DNA from: Chrysochromulina tobinii
Taxonomy: Eukaryota > Haptophyta > Prymnesiales > Chrysochromulinaceae
NCBI GenBank assembly: GCA_001275005.1
Contig: JWZX01002476.1
Coordinates: 1 to 12,297 of the forward strand
Length of the DNA: 12,297 nt
Direction: 5' to 3'
Positions 1 through 7,238 of this stretch are shown piece by piece. The translations under genes and the position numbers were made by a program. The notes beneath the pieces were generated by a model. That model did not search any database and was not told the origin of the DNA. It saw nothing but the letters and a program-made list of their open reading frames with translations. The first letter of the stretch is position 1. Every line of letters starts with the position of its first letter.

Positions 1-113
1 AAGGCGAAGGCGCTAGGCGGCGGCGCGAAGGCGAAGGCGGCGGCGCGAAGGCGAAGGCGGCGGCGCGAAGGCGAAGGCGGCGGCGCGAAGGCGAAGGCGG
101 CGGCGCGAAGGCG
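1..113. repeat. 20-bp GC-rich minisatellite
   Basis: The unit CGGCGCGAAGGCGAAGGCGG occurs four times without change at 21-40, 41-60, 61-80 and 81-100. A partial fifth copy follows from 101, and a variant unit containing CTAG occupies 1-20, so the array may continue beyond the window. Because 20 is not a multiple of three, each frame changes amino acid pattern between copies, and I see no reason to call it coding. Bases 114-250 are clearly AT-richer and hold no gene I can support. They lie downstream of the minus-strand TPR gene and may include its 3' untranslated region. Confidence 0.95.
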
Positions 114-129
114 GTGTATGAATACCGGA

Positions 130-170
130 ACTGTACAAGTCAATGAATACACATCACACGTACTGTACAA
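130..170. repeat. Two copies of a 9-bp ACTGTACAA motif
   Basis: ACTGTACAA is present at 130-138 and 162-170, 32 bp apart. Its ACTGTAC core recurs on the other side of the TPR gene inside the palindrome at 1202-1215. Function is unknown; it may be a repeat remnant or a protein-binding site. Confidence 0.5.
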
Positions 171-250
171 ACAGCATCAAAACACATTAAGACATTCTTT
201 CACAAGCAGTCATAAGGACTGTGGCCGTTTCCTTTGATATAATCTCTCAT

Positions 251-290
251 TCAGAGGTCATCAGAGGCCATCAGAGGTCATCAGAGGTCG
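251..290. repeat. 10-bp minisatellite at TPR gene 3' end
   Basis: There are four head-to-tail copies of TCAGAGGTCA (third-last base varies once, last base once) at 251-260, 261-270, 271-280 and 281-290. On the minus strand the unit reads TGACCTCTGA. The TGA stop codon of the minus-strand TPR gene (273-271) belongs to this array. The same 10-mer begins the minisatellite intron of the transporter at 10129. Confidence 0.93.
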
Positions 291-1005
291 CGAGCACCTG
301 GTAATAGTTTTGGGCGTGCGCGTAGCGGCACGCGGGCCGCAGGCGCAGCGCCGCGCGGCTCGCAGCTAAGGCGTCGCTGACGGCGTCGCACGGCGTCGTA
401 AGCCCTCGCAGCACTACCCCCGACGTGTCGTGGCCACCTCGGCACAGCTCGCTCTCGCGGCCCTCAAGGACATCGAAGGCAGCCGATCGGCCGTCTATGC
501 GGTACGATTCCGATTCGAGCAATGATACTGCCAAGTGGTTGTGCACGTCCGCAAGCGTCGGCTGCGTCGGCGCGTCGGCGCGTTGGAGCAGCTCGCGATA
601 CACCACCTGCGCCTCCGCCCGCCGCTTGCCCGACGTGAGCGCCTCCGCATGCTGGTAGCGCGTGTGGAAGCTCCCGTCGAGGTGCAGCGCTCGCGTGGTG
701 GCGTCGACGGCCTCGTCGTGCCGGCCGCTCTCGCCGAGCACCTTGGCCACGTTAGTCCACGAAGAGGCACTGCCCGGACGCAGTCGCAGCGCGTGCCGAA
801 CGCTGATAATCGCCCAGCTTGCGTAGCTCCAATTGGTTTCGCTCAGCTCGTGGTAGGCGTCCGCCGCCATCTCCCACACGTTGCTGTTGCTCGGTTCGAT
901 GCGCAGCGAGTTCTGCAGCGCGTCAACTGCACGGATGAGGTCACGCTGCGCATGGTGCAGCCTGGCCAGCTCAATCCAGTCACGGGCATTGGAGGGGTCA
1001 CGCAT
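271..1005 (-). CDS. TPR-repeat protein, 3' and 5' ends uncertain
   Basis: The frame encodes 244 residues from the first in-frame ATG (1005). The frame itself is open further upstream, to beyond 1071, so a 5' exon is possible. Tetratricopeptide-like helical pairs are visible at about residues 9-38, 43-78, 82-111 and 114-147, with typical alanine/leucine spacing and the RALHLD and NSLRIEP type helix ends. A weaker unit lies at about 210-236, after a non-repeat segment. TPR proteins are usually scaffolds that bind peptides, and no catalytic domain is seen. The last residues (VLATSDDL) and the stop come from a 10-bp minisatellite. A possible donor, CAG|GTGCTC, lies at 297-296, so these residues could be intron read-through and the gene could continue toward position 1. 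G/C-ending codons match neighbouring genes. It is divergent from the myosin gene. I do not recognise the exact family. Confidence 0.72.
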   Translation of the reverse strand: MRDPSNARDWIELARLHHAQRDLIRAVDALQNSLRIEPSNSNVWEMAADAYHELSETNWSYASWAIISVRHALRLRPGSASSWTNVAKVLGESGRHDEAVDATTRALHLDGSFHTRYQHAEALTSGKRRAEAQVVYRELLQRADAPTQPTLADVHNHLAVSLLESESYRIDGRSAAFDVLEGRESELCRGGHDTSGVVLRGLTTPCDAVSDALAASRAALRLRPACRYAHAQNYYQVLATSDDL

Positions 1006-1071
1006 TCGGCCGCGAGTGTGCGCGAGCGACCTCCATTTCCGCGCGCCGTCCCGAACGCTTGAAGCCGACAA

Positions 1072-1356
1072 GTCTCTTCGATTAAGTCGTGCGCTCGAAT
1101 AATCCAGATGACCGCATTGATTGATGCTGAGCGTGTCGTGTGTTGCTCAATTGGTGTTGCCGTGTGTGTCGTGTGTGCCGTGTGTTTTGGGAATGAGCAT
1201 CGCACTGTACAGTGCAGAACAGGAATCGAGTACAGTACTGTAGTCGTGCCGCGAGGGCACTCTTCAACCTCCAATTGCGCGAAGAGGGCAAATACTGGCT
1301 TCGGTCGAAGCGCCTGTCGAGGCCAGCTTGCGGTCTCTTGGTAGCCGCTGCCGAAC
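1072..1356. promoter_or_regulatory. Divergent spacer between TPR and myosin genes
   Basis: This gap lies between two genes read outward, so it probably holds both promoters and 5' untranslated regions. It contains a TG-rich run of GTGTCGTGTGT-like units at about 1127-1189, an ATTGG (inverted CCAAT) at about 1150, and two palindromes at 1202-1242. No clear TATA box is visible. The promoter role is inferred from position only. Confidence 0.45.
1202..1242. promoter_or_regulatory. Two perfect palindromes sharing an ACTGTA core
   Basis: GCACTGTACAGTGC (1202-1215) and TACAGTACTGTA (1231-1242) are perfect 14-bp and 12-bp palindromes with centres 28 bp apart, in the spacer between two divergent genes. 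Perfect dyads of this kind often bind dimeric regulators, and both have a GTAC centre or core. No regulator can be named from the sequence. Confidence 0.5.
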
Positions 1357-4300
1357 ATGAACTTCCTCAAGAATGTGGTATCGGGGCTGGTCGACGACCA
1401 GGAGAGCTTCACCGACCTGACGCAGGTTGCTGTCGTCGACGAGAATGCATGCCTCGACGTGCTGCGGCGCCGCTTCTCTGCCAAAAAAATCTACACGAAC
1501 TGCGGCCCGCTGCTCGTCGCAATCAATCCGTACTCTGAGATCGAAGGGCTGTACGGCCAGGACGTTCTCGAGACGTATCTCGAGCTCATGCCGGCCGAGC
1601 CGCGCCAGCCACACGTGTACGGCATGGCCGCCCGCGCGTACCAGAGGATGATGGAGACAGGCGGCCACCAGGCCGTGGTCATCTCGGGCGAGTCGGGCGC
1701 GGGCAAGACGGAGACGGCCAAGTACCTGCTGCACTACCTCGCGCGCGCGGCGGCGGGCAACGGCGAGTCGGCCGAGGCTGATGCGCGCTCCGGCCTGCAG
1801 AAGCGCGTCATGGGCACCAACCCGATCATGGAGTCGTTCGGCTGCGCCAAGACGGTGCGCAACGACAACTCGTCGCGCTTTGGAAAGCTGGTGCTGCTCA
1901 AGTTCTCACGCACTGGCCGGCTTACGGCGGCGAGCATGCAGACGTACCTGCTCGAGAAGTCGCGCGTGGTGCAGCAGGCACCCAACGAGGCCAACTACCA
2001 CTGCTTCTACGAGTTGCTGGCGGGCATCTCGCGCGACGAGCGGCCCGCGCTGCTCCCCAGCGCCGTGGCGGACGTCAAGTACCTGAGCACGGAAGCGGGG
2101 CTCGTGCGTGGCACCGACGAGCGCTCCGTGGCGCGCGACGCGGCGCTCTACGAGCACACGAAGCAAGCCATGGATGCCGTGGGAATCTCGAGCACCGACC
2201 GTCTGGGCGGCGTGCGGCTGCTTGCGGCGCTGCTGCACCTGGGCAACATCGACTTTGGCGAGGAGGACCTCGCCGCAGTGGACGAGGAGGACGAGAGCCT
2301 GGCGGCCGCCGCTCGGCTGCTCGGCTGCGAGCCGCAGCACCTGGGCACAGGCCTGTGCAGCCGAAAACTGAAGGCAGGTGCCGATTGGGTGACGACGCAG
2401 AACACGGTCGCGCAGGCGAGCGACGTGCGCCACGCTCTGGCGAAGCAGCTGTACAGCTTCTACTTCACGTCGCTCGTGAAGAAGATCAATGGATCGCTCG
2501 AGTACCATGAGGCGGGCCAATCGTATGGACCGGGCCCGCACATCGCGTACGTCGATATCTTCGGCTTCGAGGTCTTCGCCGTGAACTCGCTCGAGCAGCT
2601 GTGCATCAACTTTGCGAACGAGAAGCTGCAGCGTCTCTTTTGCGGTGTGCTCTTCGAGAGCGTTCAGAAGATGTACGAGGCCGAGGGCATCGAGACCGAG
2701 AAGATCGAGTTCAGCGACAATGCCAGCGTCGTCAACCTCATCGGCGGCGCGCCGCAGGGGTTGCTAGCGATGCTCACCGAAGAGTGCGTCTTCCCCAAGG
2801 GAAGTGATGTGGGCTACCTTTCGAAGATTGGGGCGGCCTTTTCCAAAAAGTACACCGAGTTTAAGGAGGTCAAGACGTCGCCCACTGACTTCTGCGTGCA
2901 GCACTACGCGGGAGACGTCACGTACAACGTCACCGGCTTCCTCGAGAAGAACAAGGACCCGATCTCCCAGGATCTGCAGGTGCGTGGTGGACTCGGATGG
3001 ACTCGGATGCATGCGCGTGCCGCTGATACCCTCTGCTGGTCCCCATGCAGGTGCTTGTCGAGTTTTCAGATGATCCGTTCATCGCGTCGGTCGTCAAGAC
3101 GGCGCTCACGGCGGCGCGCGAGGAGGCGGCGGCGGCCGCCTCAGCAACGGCCGAAGGGCCCGGCAAGGGCTCGAAGATGAAGAGCGGCAAGTTCGTCGGC
3201 GTCGTCGACGGCTTCAAGACGTCTCTCACCTCGCTCATAACGACGCTGCAGATGGGCGACCTGCACTTTATCCGGTGCCTGAAGCCCAACGACAAAAAGG
3301 CGGCGAATGAGTGGGATCGTCCGGTAGCCTCACGCCAGCTGCTCAGTGCCGGCCTCGTCTCGGCGGTCTCCGCGACCCGCTCAGGCTACACAGATCACCT
3401 GCTGCCGCACAACATCATCGGTAACTTTGGACCGCTGGCTCCCGACGTACCCACCGTGGGCAAGGCGGACGTCGAGACGGCGAAGGCAGTGCTCGAGGCG
3501 TGCGGGATCACGAAGGAGCAATACTCGGTGGGCAAGACCAAGGTCTTCCTGCGCCAGGGCGTGCTGAGCGAGCTGCAGCGCAAGCGGCTCGAGCACATTG
3601 GTCAGCACGCCACCATGGTGCAGTGCAGCATTCGGCGCCGGCTCGCGCGGCGCATGTACCAGAAGCTCAAGGAGGAGGCGCAGCGTAAGGCCGATGAGAA
3701 ACGCCGCCGCGAAGAGGAACTCCGGCGGCAGCGGGAGGAGGCGGAGCGCCGTCGTCTCGAGGCACAGCGTGCTGAGGAAGAGCGTCGAAGGAAGGCTGAG
3801 GAGGAGGAGCAGGAGCGGCGCAAGACAGTGCAAAAGGCGCGCTCGATGTCGTTTGACCGCAAGCGGAGGAAGAAGCAGGAGGAGGAGGAGCGAAAGGTTC
3901 GTGACGAGGTGGCGGCCAAGGAGGAGGCTGCGCATAAGCGGCATGAGGAGGCTGAAAGGAAGAGAGCCGAGGCGGATGCGCGCATGCAGGCGAGCCTCGA
4001 GGCAGCGGGGGTCTCGGTCTCTGAGCGCTCGGCCGCTGCCAACGCGGCCGCGCTCAAGGAGCGTGACGTGGGTGCATCTCTCATTCAAGATCTTGACGCA
4101 GACCCGGCAGACGGCGCTGACACGTACTCGGAGAGGGAGGCCCAAGCGACCATGGAGGAGATGGTCGCGCGCGCCGAGGCAACGGCCGCAGCGGCAGCCT
4201 CCGAGGCGAGCCTCAACCTACAGTTGCCCGAGTCGCCCGAGACGACGCCCTCGGGATTCAAGCTCAACTTTCCCAAGAAGGGACTAGGAGGCGGCAGCAG

Positions 4301-6131
4301 CACGAAAGGCAGCGCGGCGCCCGCGCCTGCGCCTGGGGGCTTCCAGCTCAACCTACCGCAGGCGCCCCCTTCGGCGCTCAACCTCTCGCAGCCCGTGGCC
4401 AAAAAGGGCCTGATCCAACAGCGCAAGATGGATGAGCTCGCCAAGTCGTTTGTGTGCCCTCTCGAGGATGTGCTTGCGTACGCGGAGATGATCGGTATGG
4501 AGCCGAACGAGGACACCGACCTACTCTGGATCGCCGACGAAGCGCTGCAGGCGCCCGAGCCGGCGGGATGGGAGGTGCGGCAGGACCCTCGCGGCAATAC
4601 GTACTACTTCAACGTGACGACGGGCGTGACGATGCAGCAGCACCCCGTGGATTACCATTACCAGCAGCTCTTCCTGCAGACCAAGATGCAGCGCACGATG
4701 CAGAACAACCTCGCGCAGATGACCCCGCGCTCGCGCGCCGCCGCACAGGCGGCCAACGCCAAGAGCCAGCAACCCGAGAAGAGCTCTGCGTTCAAGCTCG
4801 ACCTGCGCTCGCTCTCGGCCGACGGCGACGACGCGCCGCTCGCGACGCCAAAGGGCTGGTTGACCAAAGCGACCTCGATGCTCACACCGCGCGCCTCCAA
4901 AAAGGAGTCTGAGAAGGAGGCGAAGCGAGAGCTCGCGGAGTCGCTCGATGGTCTCAAGCTGGTTCAGGTGGAGGTCAGCGTCAAGCGCGGCACCGAGCGG
5001 CTCGGCATGGAGCTGAACGCGTACAACCAGATCCTCTCGTTCGTGCCGGGTGGCCCGACGGACCGCCATCCGAATGTTCTCTTGTACGACCGCATCGCCG
5101 TCATCGACGGCACCGAGCTCAAGCAGCGCATGCTCACAGACGTCCTCGTGCCGCGGGAGGTCCAACAGTTCACCCTCGAGCGCTGGGTGCCCATGGACGC
5201 CGCTGCGAACAAGCTGCCGCCTCAGGTGTACCTCTCATTAGGCAAGGCGCGCCATGCGGGCATGTCGGCTGAGGAGGCCGCCCGGCATGCACTTGAGGAG
5301 CACGCGACCATCCTGAGCAAGAAAAGCAAGAAGAAGTCGTCTACGCTCGACACTTCCTCGTCGCTCTCTCGCTTCACAGTCACGGTCCGGCGCGGCGAGC
5401 ACGGCGGTCTCGGGCTCGTGCTCGATGAGGACAACGTCGTCGTCGACATGGTGCCCGGCTCGCCCGTCGAGCTCGCGCGTCAGCAGGAGACGAAGGGTGA
5501 CCCACGCCTGCAGATCGGTGACAAGATCATGACCGTCGACGGGCAGGTGGTGTCAACGGAGAAGCCCCTCGCTTCGGTCATCAAGCCCGCCGAAGCGCAT
5601 ATCATGAGTATCGAGCGCACGATCGAAAAAGAAGTCAGTAAGGGGTCGCCGACGCAGTCGAGAAGTGTGTTTGCTCTGCTCTCGCCGCGCGGCTCTTCGA
5701 AGGCCGATTCGCCTTCGAAGCAGCAGCCCCCGCTTTCGAGGCCGCCCAGCCAAACGATCAGGGAGGTGCGCCTGTACAAGGAGACAGAGGACGAGCGCCT
5801 CGGAATCCGATTTGTGCGCGACGACGAGGGCTTCGATAGGCAGATGTGGGGGCGAGACGACATGGTGTGCCCAATCGTGGCCGCGCTCGATCCTAACGGC
5901 GGGGCGGCACGCGGTGGCATCGAGATCGATGACATGGTCCTCTCCATCAACGGGCAGACTGGTTTGTCCAACACGGAGGCTGCCTCGATCCTACGTGACC
6001 TCTCAGGCTCCATCATCATCGTGCTGCGTAAGTGCGAGTGGCTCGGCGTCAAGGATGGCGAAACAGAAGAGGATGCGGCATCGTACCCCACTCCGATGAC
6101 GCCCCGATCCGCCAAGCGAGAACTGGTCTGA
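1357..6131 (+). CDS. Unconventional myosin heavy chain with WW and three PDZ-like domains
   Basis: Actin-based motor of 1,567 residues in two exons (1357-2979 and 3051-6131). The head begins at once, with no N-terminal SH3-like domain: P-loop GESGAGKT (111-118), switch I NDNSSRFGK (169-177), switch II DIFGFE (400-405), relay LEQLCINFANEKLQ (412 on), actin-site IRCLKPN (615-621) and converter KTKVFLR (703-709). The residue 16 before the HALAK helix motif is Asp, so the TEDS site looks acidic. One IQ-like motif starts at VQCSIRRRLARR (about 731). A long Arg/Glu-rich helix (746-855) resembles a single alpha helix or coiled coil. A disordered part with repeated FxLNLP-like motifs (929-1122) surrounds a WW domain of CEP164 type (about 1012-1080; W1048, YYFN 1059-1062). 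Three PDZ-like domains follow (1176-1254, 1316-1400, 1443-1537) with LGM, LGL and LGI carboxylate loops. The C-terminus is RELV. The ATG was chosen because head homology starts right after it. The class is unassigned. Confidence 0.96.
2980..3050 (+). other. Spliceosomal intron of myosin gene (71 nt)
   Basis: The donor CTGCAG|GTGCGT and acceptor CATGCAG|GTGCTT join the two myosin frames as ...ISQDLQ|VLVEFSDDPF, matching the conserved KNKDPI...L region of myosin heads. The 9-mer TGCAGGTGC spans both junctions exactly (2975-2983 and 3046-3054). The intron contains two tandem 10-mers, ACTCGGATGG (2991-3000) and ACTCGGATGC (3001-3010). A branch-like CTGAT lies at 3023-3027, about 24 nt before the AG. 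Confidence 0.93.
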
Positions 6132-6173
6132 TCTCGCCCCGATCTCGACCTCGCCCCGATTCGCCAAGCGAGA
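6101..6173. repeat. 21-bp direct repeat flanking the myosin stop codon
   Basis: Bases 6101-6121 recur at 6153-6173 with one C/T difference; both include GCCAAGCGAGA. The first copy encodes the end of the myosin (PRSAKRE) and the second lies past the TGA at 6129-6131. The interval between them has two further copies of CTCGCCCCGAT. The array looks like a local tandem duplication of 52 bp. Confidence 0.85.
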
Positions 6174-7238
6174 GCGCCGGCGCCGTCTAGACGAGCCTTC
6201 GAACGCTTTCGAACGCCTGGCGCGCACCGCCGGCGCTTCGGATGGGGCGAGACGTCAAATGGCGTTGTACGTCAAGGGCGTAACGTCTAGGGCGTAACGG
6301 TCTTCGGGCGCTCAGCCTACGGGCGATCAGCTCTTCGGGCTGTCAGCCTACGGGCGGTTACCAGGTATGGGCAGGTCGTGCTGTGTGGACCATGGCGCAC
6401 GAGAGGCACGAGGCCATGTCCAACCAGAGGACGAGAGGAGTCCAAGGCGTGGCGCACTTTGATAAGTCGATTTGGGGGGGACTGAATGCGTGCTGGCTGG
6501 AGACCATCCTGGTGCATCAGGTTGCCCACTGCCCGCTCCTGACGCACTGGTGTCCACAAACCACACCGGTCCCGACGCTCCCGTCAGCATGTGTTGGATT
6601 TGCAACGCCTCGACCCGCGAATCACATACGGCCTACGGGCGATCGCGGATACGGCGATTCTTGTCGATCGGTCCATTATTGTCCCCCCGGTTACCCCCCC
6701 GCCCGCCGGTATGGGCGGTGCCCTGCCGGTGCCGCGGTATTTGGGTATAGCGTATACACGTGAACAGATCCACCATAATCGCATGAATGCATGACCGCGA
6801 TGACAGAATGGCGGTGGCCGGTGCGACGCTCGAACGCCGAGCCACGCTCCACATACGCTCCACACAGACACACCACAGACACACTCAAAACTTCCTAGAC
6901 ATAGTCGTATCAATTTCCGCTGCGTTCTGCCAACTCGCATGAGGCTCAACGCTCACGAGGCCACGCCTGTCGCTTCGAGCTGCGAACATGCGGACGTGTG
7001 CGTACGAGTCATTCGCCGCCCGGGCGGCTTTCGCGCTCAGCAGCGGCGACGCGGCGTCTCACGCCGCGCTCGACGCTGCTCAGGAAGGATCGCCTTGGAT
7101 GCGCAGCACAGCGCGCACTGGGAGCAAACGACATGGCCCTGACCCGATCCCGCATAGCACCAACCCAATCCGAACTCGTCCCACAGAGCTCCTGGACCTT
7201 CACCTTGAAGCCAGGTCACCGGAGAGACCACCCGCAAA
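6132..7238. other. Spacer between convergent myosin and phosphatase genes
   Basis: I see no supportable gene in these 1.1 kb. The short open frames have no recognisable domain. The spacer must hold the 3' untranslated regions and ends of both convergent genes. It contains tandem repeats at 6252-6362, an imperfect hairpin (TGGAC-C-ATGGC at 6386-6396 with its complement at 6413-6422), a repeat of GCCTACGGGCGATC at 6315-6328 and 6631-6644, and a CA-rich run at about 6853-6890. No AATAAA polyadenylation signal is evident. Confidence 0.7.
6252..6362. repeat. 14-bp and 31-bp tandem repeats
   Basis: ACGTCAAGGGCGTA (6269-6282) is followed directly by ACGTCTAGGGCGTA (6283-6296), with a diverged 17-bp relative just before (6252-6268). 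Then a 31-bp compound unit built on CTTCGGGC...CTACGGGCG occurs twice in tandem, at 6301-6331 and 6332-6362, with a few differences. Each 31-bp unit consists of two related halves of 15-16 bp. Confidence 0.85.

Noticed and set aside
1-113. Repeat array considered as a CRISPR
   Set aside because: Units are contiguous with no spacers, and the genome is eukaryotic; this is a minisatellite.
843-1484. 213-codon minus-strand open frame overlapping the TPR gene and myosin start
   Set aside because: It has no domain, and it overlaps two genes with stronger codon bias and similarity.
3381-4145. 254-codon open frame on the minus strand across the myosin neck
   Set aside because: It is antisense to the charged helix; its Leu-rich translation is the mirror of Glu/Arg codons, and the plus strand has clear homology.
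4521-5165. 214-codon minus-strand open frame across the WW and PDZ1 region
   Set aside because: It is a GC-rich shadow of the myosin exon with no recognisable domain.
6383-6763. 126-codon open frame in the convergent spacer
   Set aside because: It has no domain or codon bias and lies in a repeat-rich 3' region; chance open frames of this size are common at this GC content.
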